NCBI GenBank assembly: GCA_004794785.1
Contig: SJOL01006429.1
Span: 137,334-201,333, forward strand
DNA: 64,000 bases
Origin: Opisthorchis felineus
Lineage: Eukaryota; Platyhelminthes; Trematoda; Opisthorchiida; Opisthorchiidae
Direction of reading: 5' to 3'
Made by a program: the position numbers and the translations under genes. Of the stretch, positions 61,501 to 63,505 are shown piece after piece (the first letter of the stretch is position 1; every line of letters starts with the position of its first letter). Under the pieces are notes generated by a model. The model was not told the origin of the DNA and did not search any database. It saw nothing but the letters and a program-made list of their open reading frames with translations.

Positions 61501-63505
61501 GGGCCAGGAGATGAACACAAGCATCCAGTTTTAGGATGCGGTCTATTCTTTCTGTGTTCAGTTGGGATGCAAATCAGCTGAAATGCTGTTCATTAAATCC
61601 ACTATTTTAGTAATAATGTAGTGTAGTAGCAGTATAGTATAGTGATGTATCAGATTTTGCGCCTCGGAGAATATTCAACCACTCGTTCCTCCGTGTATGC
61701 AGTTAGACCCAGTCAAATACTGGTCACGATCATCAATTAGCCTGCAATGAAATATTTAGGAACACGCATTAACTGCGTGATTGCCGTAGTTTCTACAAAA
61801 CGTCAATACCTCTTAGTAATACGGACTTGGTAATAATGTCCCGATACACCAGGTGGGATCATGGGAAGTTCATCACATGATCAGGCTTGCGGGAAAGGAA
61901 CAGAATCGTACAAAACCCCAAGCCACTAAGGATGCAACAGGAACCGCACTCGTTGGACTAACCTTCTTCCTGAACTACTGGAAGTATCGCCGAAGATGTG
62001 GCGACAGTAACGCCACTTTCAGCTGAAGTGCGCACTCCAGATGCATCTGCTGCACCGCCCCCAGCTGTACCGGGTTGCTCCAACGTAGCCTTGGTCAGAG
62101 TCTGGACCATCAGCTGCATCACCGTTTCATGTACGGCCAAACAACGTGTAAGGTCCGGATGCTGGAAGAATACCTTGTTGTTCATCAGATCCCTAAGGAA
62201 ACACAAAAGTGAGATAGCTAAGCTCTCTGTTAACAAAATTGTTGGAATCCGATGAGAATTCCATGCCTCAACGTGCACCAGTGAAAGGAGGAAAGCGCTT
62301 CGCCGCAAAGCAATTTATTAGCAAACACGAACTAAGCAGTTACAAGTCATTAAACGTCTCATATGCACACAGTCTTTAAAAATTGAACATTCTTACGCGT
62401 CTTCTGGAACTTTCTCGGATATTCGTTGACCGGTTAACGAATAATGCAAAGCGGTTTCACAATTTCCTCAATAAACTTCACCTTCCATCAGATACGGGGC
62501 GGAGCTTGGCCACTAACCATTACTCACATGGTACATCAGTAGTATCCATCGGTATACCTTTACCACGTGTTCGGTAGGGTTGAAAAAATGGAGTAAAAGT
62601 CAACCCATTTCCACGATCACCTTTCATTAGCGCTACCTTTCAGCAGGCCACTGGATAGGTTGTGATGAGACAGTGATTTTATCGCTTTCCACACGGGTCA
62701 TGGGAGAAAAGTTCACCCACTTCCCACTACTAAGTAAAATATCAGTAGCAACAGCAGGACGTACAAAAAAAAACAAATTTTCGCCAATCGGCTGATGAAA
62801 CACCGAGGCATCGCGCACCTGAACGACAATGGATGCCCTGCAAAACTAGGGTTGAGGATATAAGTTTCCAAACAAGGAAACAGCTTTTCGGTACTTCTTG
62901 GCTTTTCGGCACAAATTTACCCTCCTGAACTCCGGTATTGAGACACTAACCGAGTAGCGCCAAACTTAGGACCATCATCCCGGCTTAACACATTAAATAC
63001 AAAACATTTTAACAACGAATACTGTCATTTATCTGCAGGCAGGTAGATTTCACACCACATTGATTGTCCATACGTCAAGACTGATGGTCGGTTTCTTTTT
63101 CATCATTTTGAACATGTGAAATGCAATGAAAACATACCACAGACAGTTTTTGAGCAACATCTCTTCATTTGAACCCAGCTGCACTCCCAAAAGGCAGCGA
63201 ACTCGACCGAGCGAACGTAGAAGTCGCGACACTTCGTCTTGTGACAGTGAAGAAATGACATACGTCTTCGCCAGGGCATCCCGCAACTGGAAAGTGAATG
63301 AAAATGGTTGGAAATGAAATGCTTTACACAAAACAGTGAAAGACGAAGAGACAATAACCGTTCATCACTTCATCACATACCTCTTCAATCGCGTTGTACT
63401 GACGATAGAGGACTGAGAACATCTCTCTGATCAACTCTAAGTTTTCAATGTACTTGCTACGGGCCCACTTCACGATGGTTCTAGTGATGAGATCAGTGAA
63501 AGTAT
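1106..63505 (-). CDS. RyR: Ryanodine receptor, partial gene (45 internal exons)
   Basis: Homotetrameric Ca2+ release channel of the sarcoplasmic/endoplasmic reticulum. The 45 minus-strand exons listed below join in frame into about 2,642 codons without a stop. They follow the order of vertebrate RyR1 from roughly residue 2,000 to the start of the membrane region. Diagnostic short matches include [91 protein letters not shown] and [10 protein letters not shown]. All introns are GT-AG. They range from 77 bp (intron 23) to about 4.2 kb (intron 30) and average about 1.2 kb. Introns shorter than about 900 bp show only splice signals unless noted. The amino-terminal MIR/SPRY part lies right of 64,000 and the pore left of base 1, so no promoter, start codon or polyA site is in view. 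Family assignment is certain; individual exon borders were set by eye from splice consensus, phase and similarity. Confidence 0.97.
1448..3362 (-). other. RyR: RyR intron 44, no recognised element
   Basis: About 1.9 kb. The stretch 2581-2832 is open on both strands (plus-strand frame ends [11 protein letters not shown]), but no family is recognisable and no splice sites fit the RyR phase. Confidence 0.6.
3363..3672 (-). CDS. RyR: RyR exon 44
   Basis: 310 bp, phase 2 to 0. Acceptor cttgcgtcag, donor gttagttg. Encodes [40 protein letters not shown] and [15 protein letters not shown], matching [21 protein letters not shown] and [10 protein letters not shown]. This region links the cytosolic shell to the membrane part. 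It ends with a short acidic tail, [12 protein letters not shown]. Confidence 0.97.
3673..6311 (-). other. RyR: RyR intron 43, no recognised element
   Basis: About 2.6 kb. A patch at about 5300-5790 is visibly more GC-rich than its surroundings and may be an old repeat, but no second copy occurs in the window. Nothing else stands out. Confidence 0.6.
6312..6473 (-). CDS. RyR: RyR exon 43 (EF-hand 2)
   Basis: 162 bp, phase 2 to 2. Acceptor gcactgcag, donor gtgagcac. Positions 6407-6442 encode the second EF loop, [12 protein letters not shown], again canonical. [20 protein letters not shown] and LSEHVPFDP follow, matching [28 protein letters not shown]. Confidence 0.97.
6474..10398 (-). other. 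RyR: RyR intron 42
   Basis: About 3.9 kb, separating the two EF-hand exons. It holds one copy of the second SINE family (9800-9960) and an isolated tRNA B-box-like gggttcgaacc at 7144-7154. No other gene or repeat is recognised. Confidence 0.6.
9800..9960 (-). repeat. SINE family 2 tail copy
   Basis: In RyR intron 42, reverse orientation: cacatcactctcg, cagtcctcctg, tattctggtgagtccacacc, gaagcactgacctcgac, tcagcagtgcac. The long plus-strand open frame over it is a repeat shadow. Confidence 0.65.
10399..10478 (-). CDS. RyR: RyR exon 42 (EF-hand 1)
   Basis: 80 bp, phase 0 to 2. Acceptor tcaccctcag, donor gtgagtac. Positions 10437-10472 encode a full 12-residue EF loop, [12 protein letters not shown], with acidic or oxygen ligands at 1, 3, 5, 9 and 12 and Gly at 6. 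The vertebrate RyR1 loop at this site is degenerate (TDPRGLISKKDF). Confidence 0.95.
10768..10833 (-). CDS. RyR: RyR exon 41
   Basis: 66 bp, phase 0 to 0. Acceptor accttgtag, donor gtgagtgt. Encodes [20 protein letters not shown], matching [23 protein letters not shown]. Confidence 0.95.
11238..11495 (-). CDS. RyR: RyR exon 40 (central domain)
   Basis: 258 bp, phase 0 to 0. Acceptor ccttaacag, donor gtgagttg. Encodes [40 protein letters not shown] and [20 protein letters not shown], matching the most conserved stretch of the central domain. Confidence 0.97.
11982..12199 (-). CDS. RyR: RyR exon 39 (RIH-associated domain)
   Basis: 218 bp, phase 1 to 0. Acceptor tcaacttgcag, donor gtagattt. 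Encodes [40 protein letters not shown] and [12 protein letters not shown]. It is nearly colinear with vertebrate RyR without gaps. Confidence 0.97.
12200..13573 (-). other. RyR: RyR intron 38
   Basis: About 1.4 kb. It contains a short imperfect (GTGA)n run at about 13466-13492 and a B-box-like gagttcgaatcc at 12590-12601. Nothing else recognised. Confidence 0.6.
13574..13701 (-). CDS. RyR: RyR exon 38
   Basis: 128 bp, phase 2 to 1. Acceptor gtttttttag, donor gtaagtgg. Encodes [17 protein letters not shown] and [15 protein letters not shown]. The core [12 protein letters not shown] is invariant in the RyR/IP3R RIH-associated domain. Confidence 0.97.
14066..14285 (-). mobile_element. Hammerhead-bearing repeat, copy A
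   Basis: About 220 bp copy in RyR intron 37. On the plus strand it begins gctactcataag, passes through the ribozyme complement and ends near tgcaaatgagtgtatttgtc. The ribozyme strand is the RyR sense strand. The middle (about 14165-14225) has diverged from the other copies. Confidence 0.75.
14094..14142 (-). ncRNA. Hammerhead ribozyme motif, intact core (copy A)
   Basis: Minus strand: CTGATGAG at 14126-14133, helix II GCCCC/GGGGC (5 bp) with loop AAGA, GAAA at 14109-14112, helix III nucleotides CCAG, then the UC cleavage site at 14103/14102. Helix I pairs CCAC before the core with GTGG after the site. All invariant core positions are present. Helix III has CCAG instead of the palindromic CCGG of the other copies. 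It lies in the same orientation as the RyR transcript. Confidence 0.75.
14469..14652 (-). CDS. RyR: RyR exon 37
   Basis: 184 bp, phase 1 to 2. Acceptor cctttgtag, donor gtaagtcg. Encodes [37 protein letters not shown] and [14 protein letters not shown], matching [22 protein letters not shown] and QTCSVLDLNAFER. Confidence 0.96.
14934..15033 (-). CDS. RyR: RyR exon 36
   Basis: 100 bp, phase 0 to 1. Acceptor ccatctttaag, donor gtaagtga. Encodes [20 protein letters not shown] and [11 protein letters not shown], matching [30 protein letters not shown]. Confidence 0.94.
15358..15423 (-). CDS. RyR: RyR exon 35, acidic
   Basis: 66 bp, phase 0 to 0. Acceptor cactttttag, donor gtgagaga. Encodes [14 protein letters not shown] then EEEGATFQ, the counterpart of [22 protein letters not shown]. 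On the plus strand it reads as a (TTC)n-like low-complexity run that masking software could remove. Confidence 0.85.
15424..17009 (-). other. RyR: RyR intron 34
   Basis: About 1.6 kb. It holds a short tcg/tca trinucleotide run at about 15448-15478, directly upstream of the acidic exon. No gene or dispersed repeat seen. Confidence 0.6.
17010..17275 (-). CDS. RyR: RyR exon 34
   Basis: 266 bp, phase 1 to 0. Acceptor gtaaaacag, donor gtaagaac. The first two thirds are a divergent Ser/Asp/Pro/Gly-rich linker. It ends with [17 protein letters not shown] and [14 protein letters not shown], matching PDPLHQLVLHFSRTALTE...YLYMAYADIMAK. Confidence 0.94.
17749..18073 (-). CDS. RyR: RyR exon 33 (calmodulin-binding segment)
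   Basis: 325 bp, phase 0 to 1. Acceptor ccgttttcag, donor gtaagtga. Positions 17963-18049 encode the CaM-binding helix: [20 protein letters not shown] then VPLYALP, against [21 protein letters not shown] in vertebrates. The Cys of ACFRM, redox-sensitive in RyR1, is kept. [16 protein letters not shown] follows, then a Ser/Ala/Glu-rich linker. Confidence 0.96.
18074..19948 (-). other. RyR: RyR intron 32, nothing recognised
   Basis: About 1.9 kb with no recognisable gene, repeat copy or RNA. Confidence 0.6.
19949..20107 (-). CDS. RyR: RyR exon 32
   Basis: 159 bp, phase 0 to 0. Acceptor aatccgaacag, donor gtaagtgc. Encodes [19 protein letters not shown] and [15 protein letters not shown], corresponding to VEGSPSLRWQMALYRG and VRRVQEVSAVLYHLD. 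Less conserved than its neighbours, but phase and position fit exactly. Confidence 0.9.
20956..21315 (-). other. Intronic minus-strand ORF, unrecognised
   Basis: Inside RyR intron 31, a 113-codon open frame follows an AG (aatcaacgcag) at its 5' end and stops at 20956. It reads [19 protein letters not shown] and later [20 protein letters not shown], and has no recognised domain. Two further minus-strand open frames follow at 20680-20889 and 20461-20667. They could be exons of a nested gene, a decayed element or chance; none fits the RyR reading. Confidence 0.2.
21462..21697 (-). mobile_element. Hammerhead-bearing repeat, copy B (degenerate core)
   Basis: Copy in RyR intron 31, starting gctacccataagg on the plus strand. 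On the minus strand the ribozyme core at about 21493-21540 reads CTGTTGAG, so A6 is changed to T, and the closing pair of helix II is also altered (GGT before GAAA). It is likely catalytically dead. The downstream part repeats the foldback arm sequence (aaacgagagactcag, tttgcaaatgagtgtattt). Confidence 0.75.
22063..22122 (-). CDS. RyR: RyR exon 31
   Basis: 60 bp, phase 0 to 0. Acceptor ctcaccaaacag, donor gtgagttt. Encodes [20 protein letters not shown]. Spacing from exon 30 equals the vertebrate ALKDTDEEVREFLQNNLNLQG alignment without gaps. The intron before it is the largest in the window (about 4.2 kb). Confidence 0.88.
22123..26343 (-). other. RyR: RyR intron 30 (two introns merged around exon 29 excluded)
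   Basis: About 4.2 kb, the largest gap between RyR exons. It holds the GACA-rich low-complexity tract at 22262-22490, a C run at 23368-23377 and a CGCA run near 23630. The open frames at 24553-25116 on the plus strand have no recognisable product. Confidence 0.55.
22262..22490 (+). repeat. Degenerate GACA/GATA-rich simple repeat
   Basis: Many imperfect gacagacaga and agatagataa units. It produces spurious long ORFs on both strands. Located just upstream of exon 31 in the RyR sense. Confidence 0.9.
26344..26408 (-). CDS. RyR: RyR exon 30
   Basis: 65 bp, phase 1 to 0. Acceptor tcctttttag, donor gtaagtct. Encodes [19 protein letters not shown], matching LNMCAPTDQELIMLAKTRY. Confidence 0.88.
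26598..26666 (-). CDS. RyR: RyR exon 29
   Basis: 69 bp, phase 1 to 1. Acceptor acttcttctag, donor gtgagtaa. Encodes [20 protein letters not shown], matching [20 protein letters not shown]. A second in-frame AG 15 bp downstream (ccaaag) is a weaker alternative. Confidence 0.85.
27007..27222 (+). mobile_element. tRNA-derived SINE, family 1
   Basis: In RyR intron 28. tRNA-like head with A box tggctcagtgg and B box ggttcgaaccc, then a unique body ending gctataactgaacga and a (TA)n tail at 27185-27221. Its translated shadow gives spurious ORFs in both strands. Confidence 0.85.
27782..27932 (-). CDS. RyR: RyR exon 28
   Basis: 151 bp, phase 0 to 1. Acceptor ctcgtgcag, donor gtgagtcc. Encodes [20 protein letters not shown], matching [20 protein letters not shown], then a Ser/Gly/Thr linker. 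Confidence 0.93.
27933..30731 (-). other. RyR: RyR intron 27
   Basis: About 2.8 kb. Contains a diverged SINE copy at 29684-29870; nothing else recognised. Confidence 0.6.
29684..29870 (+). mobile_element. tRNA-derived SINE, family 1, diverged copy
   Basis: In RyR intron 27. B box ggttcgaaccc and the whole body are recognisable; the A-box end is eroded. It ends gttacagctgaacga followed by a short ttactactatt tail. Confidence 0.75.
30732..30931 (-). CDS. RyR: RyR exon 27
   Basis: 200 bp, phase 1 to 0. Acceptor ttcttttctag, donor gtaagtga. Encodes [35 protein letters not shown] and [11 protein letters not shown], matching [20 protein letters not shown]..WL and VGEIFIYWSKS. Confidence 0.95.
31793..31830 (+). 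repeat. 13-bp tandem repeat, three units
   Basis: Unit atgaatgcgccac repeated nearly three times, in RyR intron 26 about 80 bp downstream of the exon 26 donor. Confidence 0.9.
31910..32047 (-). CDS. RyR: RyR exon 26
   Basis: 138 bp, phase 1 to 1. Acceptor caacctctcag, donor gtgagtaa. Encodes [20 protein letters not shown] and [16 protein letters not shown], matching FAQPIVSRARPELLRSHFIP. Confidence 0.92.
32048..34555 (-). other. RyR: RyR intron 25, nothing recognised
   Basis: About 2.5 kb with no recognisable gene or repeat copy. Confidence 0.55.
34556..34975 (-). CDS. RyR: RyR exon 25
   Basis: 420 bp, phase 1 to 1. Acceptor ccctccatag, chosen because it restores phase; a closer-to-consensus site ending gaaacag 31 bp upstream would break the frame. 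Donor gtaagtgg. Encodes [20 protein letters not shown] and [20 protein letters not shown], matching [20 protein letters not shown] and NSLLGNILRIIVNNLG. Confidence 0.94.
35063..35205 (-). CDS. RyR: RyR exon 24
   Basis: 143 bp, phase 2 to 1, after a 77 bp intron. Acceptor attacttttcag, donor gtatgtca. Encodes [20 protein letters not shown] and [15 protein letters not shown], matching [25 protein letters not shown]. The following segment is shorter than the vertebrate TTKSPRERAILGLP loop. Confidence 0.95.
35283..35336 (-). CDS. RyR: RyR exon 23
   Basis: 54 bp, phase 2 to 2. Acceptor tagtctccag, donor gtaagttc. Encodes [17 protein letters not shown], which leads into [10 protein letters not shown] of the next exon and corresponds to TYVEKLRPALGECLA. 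Confidence 0.85.
35857..35947 (+). repeat. (GATT)n microsatellite
   Basis: About 22 tetranucleotide units with a few ggttgatt variants near the start, in RyR intron 22. Confidence 0.95.
36288..36305 (+). repeat. (GT)n microsatellite
   Basis: Nine GT units in RyR intron 22. Confidence 0.9.
36574..36600 (-). CDS. RyR: RyR exon 22, 27-nt microexon
   Basis: 27 bp, phase 2 to 2. Acceptor gcattttcag, donor gtaagttg. Adds nine residues, GSFMEELNR. Both splice sites are good and the phase fits on both sides. Because the length is a multiple of three, skipping it also keeps the frame, so it may be an alternative cassette. No ORF-based method would find it. Confidence 0.75.
37219..37300 (-). CDS. RyR: RyR exon 21
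   Basis: 82 bp, phase 1 to 2. Acceptor ctcgtgtgcag, donor gtaagtct. Encodes [20 protein letters not shown] followed by SKHAS, matching [21 protein letters not shown]. Confidence 0.95.
38386..38800 (+). mobile_element. Hammerhead-bearing repeat, copy C, foldback arrangement
   Basis: In RyR intron 20. Two nested inverted repeats: arms 38386-38460 and 38588-38661 (74-75 nt, three mismatches by eye) and arms 38540-38588 and 38752-38800 (49 nt, perfect). Together they look like two head-to-head, partly truncated copies of the same repeat. The complete ribozyme half is on the plus strand, antisense to RyR. Confidence 0.8.
38716..38768 (+). ncRNA. Hammerhead ribozyme motif, mutated helix II (copy C)
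   Basis: CTGATGAG at 38726-38733, GAAA at 38747-38750, CCGG then UC with cleavage after 38756. Helix I pairs GCCTAC (38720-38725) with GTGGGC (38757-38762). The base closing helix II before GAAA is A instead of C, so the first helix II pair is lost and activity is doubtful. Confidence 0.6.
39735..39842 (+). repeat. SINE family 2 tail copy
   Basis: In RyR intron 20. Carries actcgagttcagtgcttcc, gtggtgtggactcactagaa and gcgtcaggacagg in family order; the tRNA head is missing. Confidence 0.65.
40400..40514 (-). CDS. RyR: RyR exon 20
   Basis: 115 bp, phase 0 to 1. Donor gtgagttg. Encodes [20 protein letters not shown] and NECGEDLL, matching [28 protein letters not shown]. The acceptor tgtctgcag is directly preceded by a (CT)n microsatellite that serves as its polypyrimidine tract. 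Confidence 0.94.
40521..40554 (+). repeat. (GA)n microsatellite at a splice acceptor
   Basis: About 16 dinucleotide units. On the transcribed sense strand it is (CT)n and lies 7 bp from the exon 20 acceptor exon boundary, so it supplies the polypyrimidine tract. Confidence 0.95.
40914..41043 (-). CDS. RyR: RyR exon 19
   Basis: 130 bp, phase 2 to 0. Acceptor gcttttgcag, donor gtaggcaa. Encodes [20 protein letters not shown] and [18 protein letters not shown], the counterpart of VMKSGPEIVKAGLRSFFES..EDIEKMVENLR. Confidence 0.9.
41975..42205. repeat. Head-to-head tails of SINE family 2 (inverted repeat)
   Basis: The stretch 41985-42095 contains cacattcacatcactct, gtccttctgtcctcg and tggtgagtccacacc. 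The stretch 42112-42205 is its imperfect reverse complement (gtgtggactcaccag, gacaggaggac, agagtggtgtgaatgtg). The two are separated by about 20-40 bp of purine-rich sequence. Confidence 0.75.
42388..42555 (+). mobile_element. tRNA-derived SINE, family 2, near-complete
   Basis: In RyR intron 18. tRNA-like head with ggtggagtagtggtaacacg and B box agttcgagtcc, then a body with gcggaactcgagtccagcgc, a C run and the family hallmark gtgtggactcaccagaat. The arms do not pair well enough for a functional tRNA. Confidence 0.7.
43225..43385. repeat. Interspersed repeat family 3, copy 1
   Basis: Shares ttattagcaaacacgaac, aagcagttacaagtcatta, catctcatatgcaca, gcggagcttggccactaac and catcagtagtatccatcg with 62290-62560. 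The central 108 bp or so present in the other copy is absent here. Confidence 0.75.
44247..44357 (-). CDS. RyR: RyR exon 18
   Basis: 111 bp, phase 2 to 2, after a 103 bp intron. Acceptor tttatttgcag, donor gtaagtac. Encodes [20 protein letters not shown] and [13 protein letters not shown], matching [20 protein letters not shown]...VNCLHILARSLD. Confidence 0.93.
   Translation of the reverse strand, partial: TFLQTVFLTSGETECIWTRRPDSCIVLARTGSNYRR
44461..44710 (-). CDS. RyR: RyR exon 17
   Basis: 250 bp, phase 1 to 2. Acceptor attccaacag, donor gtaagttg. Encodes [37 protein letters not shown] and [20 protein letters not shown], matching KRFAFGFLQQLLRWMD and EIKFFAKILLPLINQYF. Confidence 0.95.
45211..45426 (-). 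CDS. RyR: RyR exon 16
   Basis: 216 bp, phase 1 to 1. Acceptor cacaatccag, donor gtgagtag. Encodes [20 protein letters not shown] and [13 protein letters not shown], matching [20 protein letters not shown]...LLKFLQMNGYAV. A Gln/Gly/Ala-rich tail follows, in place of the vertebrate GLKDMELDTSSIEK segment. Confidence 0.93.
45427..47356 (-). other. RyR: RyR intron 15, nothing recognised
   Basis: About 1.9 kb with scattered short open frames and no recognisable domain. Confidence 0.55.
47357..47498 (-). CDS. RyR: RyR exon 15 (RyR repeat 4)
   Basis: 142 bp, phase 0 to 1. Acceptor ccctgctgaag, donor gtaggtag. Encodes [19 protein letters not shown] and [20 protein letters not shown], matching GYNPQPPDLSGVTLSRELQ and [20 protein letters not shown]. 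Confidence 0.95.
47499..49424 (-). other. RyR: RyR intron 14, nothing recognised
   Basis: About 1.9 kb. Nothing recognisable. It separates the phosphorylation-loop exon from RyR repeat 4. Confidence 0.55.
49425..49562 (-). CDS. RyR: RyR exon 14 (phosphorylation loop)
   Basis: 138 bp, phase 0 to 0. Acceptor ctcaaattag, donor gtgagtca. Encodes [20 protein letters not shown], matching [20 protein letters not shown]. It ends with NNIRRSTIT at 49425-49451, where vertebrate RyR has TRKIS. RRST fits the PKA consensus R-R-x-S/T. Confidence 0.93.
49846..50013 (-). CDS. RyR: RyR exon 13 (RyR repeat 3)
   Basis: 168 bp, phase 0 to 0. Acceptor taactccag, donor gtaagcaa. Encodes [39 protein letters not shown] and NLQEH, the RyR-domain signature (FAEYTHEKWAFDKI...GENVDEELKTHPML). 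This domain carries the protein kinase sites in vertebrate channels. Confidence 0.95.
50306..50409 (-). CDS. RyR: RyR exon 12
   Basis: 104 bp, phase 1 to 0. Acceptor ctatttcaag, donor gtgagtct. Encodes a Gly/Pro linker followed by [17 protein letters not shown], the counterpart of PVETLNVIIPEKL that leads into RyR repeat 3. Confidence 0.88.
51333..51783 (-). CDS. RyR: RyR exon 11 with Ala/Gly linker
   Basis: 451 bp, phase 0 to 1. Acceptor ccttttag, donor gtatgtca. Starts [18 protein letters not shown] (vertebrate MPLKLLTNHYERCWKYY) and ends [16 protein letters not shown]. Between them, positions 51559-51690 encode an Ala/Gly-rich low-complexity linker of about 44 residues (six Ala, then Gly-rich runs), placed just before the [20 protein letters not shown] helix. 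The residues after ALPPDYS ([17 protein letters not shown]) are not conserved, so the donor could differ. Confidence 0.88.
51784..53147 (-). other. RyR: RyR intron 10, nothing recognised
   Basis: About 1.4 kb, no recognisable element. Introns 11 (50410-51332) and 9 (53442-54911) likewise show nothing beyond splice signals. Confidence 0.55.
53148..53441 (-). CDS. RyR: RyR exon 10
   Basis: 294 bp, phase 0 to 0. Acceptor cttttgacag, donor gtaagtgt. Encodes [39 protein letters not shown] and [16 protein letters not shown], closely following the vertebrate [10 protein letters not shown]...VYRLSRGRSLTKAQRD block. Confidence 0.96.
54912..55100 (-). CDS. RyR: RyR exon 9
   Basis: 189 bp, phase 0 to 0. 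Acceptor tcccatccag, donor gtaagttc. Encodes [20 protein letters not shown] and [15 protein letters not shown], matching PDHKASMVLFLDRVYGI...GFLPDMRAAASLD. Confidence 0.95.
55181..55394 (+). mobile_element. Hammerhead-bearing repeat, copy D
   Basis: In RyR intron 8, plus orientation (antisense to RyR). Runs from cgacaaatatactcatttgc to gcaaccttgtgattagtttc and shares all blocks with copy C, including accnnattggtctgcaaatg and the aaggttgacggaaactcggg lead-in to the ribozyme. Confidence 0.8.
55312..55362 (+). ncRNA. Hammerhead ribozyme motif, intact core (copy D)
   Basis: CTGATGAG at 55322-55329, helix II GCCC/GGGC with a short internal loop, GAAA at 55343-55346, palindromic CCGG, then UC with cleavage after 55352. 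Helix I is weak here (a wobble next to the core and a mismatch further out). Confidence 0.7.
56596..56912 (-). mobile_element. Hammerhead-bearing repeat, copy E with palindrome
   Basis: In RyR intron 8, ribozyme strand in RyR sense. Plus strand starts gctactcataaggttgctg. Its 3' half is a large palindrome: arms 56771-56815 and 56825-56869 are perfect over 45 nt around a 9-nt spacer, with imperfect pairing extending to about 56743 and 56911. Confidence 0.85.
56625..56675 (-). ncRNA. Hammerhead ribozyme motif, best copy (E)
   Basis: Minus strand: helix I GCCTGC / GTGGGC (6 bp with wobble pairs), CTGATGAG (56658-56665), helix II GCCC/GGGC with an A-rich loop, GAAA (56641-56644), ACCGGT palindromic helix III, UC cleavage site at 56635/56634. 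All conserved core bases are present. Helix III is too short to close on itself and could pair only between two molecules or a dimer, as in known minimal hammerheads. It is sense to RyR. Confidence 0.8.
57359..57577 (-). CDS. RyR: RyR exon 8
   Basis: 219 bp, phase 0 to 0. Acceptor cttcggtag, donor gtgagtta. Encodes [31 protein letters not shown] and [20 protein letters not shown], matching the RAILRSLVPLEDLVGIISL helix pair of vertebrate RyRs. Confidence 0.95.
57687..58099 (-). CDS. RyR: RyR exon 7 with lineage insert
   Basis: 413 bp, phase 1 to 0. Acceptor ttcttctag, donor gtaagtta. Starts with [20 protein letters not shown] and CLGPALRGG, then an insert of roughly 50 residues rich in Pro, Gly, Glu and Thr before [15 protein letters not shown]. 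It ends with the acidic [18 protein letters not shown] segment. Confidence 0.95.
58194..58329 (-). CDS. RyR: RyR exon 6
   Basis: 136 bp, phase 0 to 1. Acceptor ctactccag, donor gtaagtca. Encodes [23 protein letters not shown] and [15 protein letters not shown], the hallmark [11 protein letters not shown]...ERYLDFLRF block of the RIH region. Confidence 0.97.
58786..58822 (+). repeat. Short tandem repeat of acttatag units
   Basis: Three to four units of gacttata(ga) in RyR intron 5. Confidence 0.85.
59110..59213 (-). CDS. RyR: RyR exon 5
   Basis: 104 bp, phase 1 to 0. Acceptor aatttcag, donor gtaagtcc. Encodes [20 protein letters not shown] and EKQLEK, matching [25 protein letters not shown] is inserted 142 bp upstream of the acceptor (59356-59536). 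The open frame runs from the SINE into this exon without a stop, which could mislead gene predictors. Confidence 0.93.
59356..59536 (-). mobile_element. tRNA-derived SINE, family 1, with target-site duplication
   Basis: In RyR intron 4, minus strand, with A and B boxes intact near 59470-59530. It is flanked by a perfect 14-15 bp direct repeat, ccttcgaaacaaac, at 59342-59355 and 59537-59550, the expected footprint of LINE-mediated insertion. It has essentially no tail. Confidence 0.88.
59995..60078. repeat. Partial copy of the hammerhead repeat arm
   Basis: In RyR intron 4. Contains only the arm part (tttgcatatcagtttggttt, gaactcacctggaacccagc, tgaatctctcgttt) that in copy E forms the palindrome. 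No ribozyme core. A further tiny remnant, cagcaaccttgtgagtaatt, sits at 40135-40154. Confidence 0.6.
60858..61028 (-). CDS. RyR: RyR exon 4
   Basis: 171 bp, phase 1 to 1. Acceptor cttgtacag, donor gtgagtat. Encodes [20 protein letters not shown] and [17 protein letters not shown], one of the most conserved RyR helices. In RyR1 this is the start of the central region rich in malignant hyperthermia mutations. Confidence 0.95.
61963..62192 (-). CDS. RyR: RyR exon 3
   Basis: 230 bp, phase 2 to 1. Acceptor tttccttag, donor gttagtcc. Carries [18 protein letters not shown] and [10 protein letters not shown], nearly identical to the MNNKVFYQHPNL...HETVMEVMV block of other RyRs. It ends in an Ala/Gly/Ser/Thr-rich linker ([15 protein letters not shown] composition) that has no vertebrate equivalent. 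Confidence 0.95.
62290..62560. repeat. Interspersed repeat family 3, copy 2
   Basis: In RyR intron 2, same order and orientation as 43225-43385, but with about 108 bp extra between about 62387 and 62497. Confidence 0.75.
63138..63286 (-). CDS. RyR: RyR exon 2
   Basis: 149 bp, phase 0 to 2. Acceptor ctttccag, donor gtatgttt. Encodes [15 protein letters not shown] and [17 protein letters not shown], the counterpart of the vertebrate LRALPRTYTIS...CLGQIRSLL stretch. The intron before it is only 94 bp. Confidence 0.9.
63381..63505 (-). CDS. RyR: RyR exon 1 of window
   Basis: 125 bp, begins with the last two bases of a codon and ends in phase 0. Acceptor tctcgcag, donor gtatgtga. Encodes the solenoid segment with [18 protein letters not shown], matching the vertebrate ELVRAMFSLLHRQYD helix. 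The preceding exon is not in the window. Confidence 0.9.
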
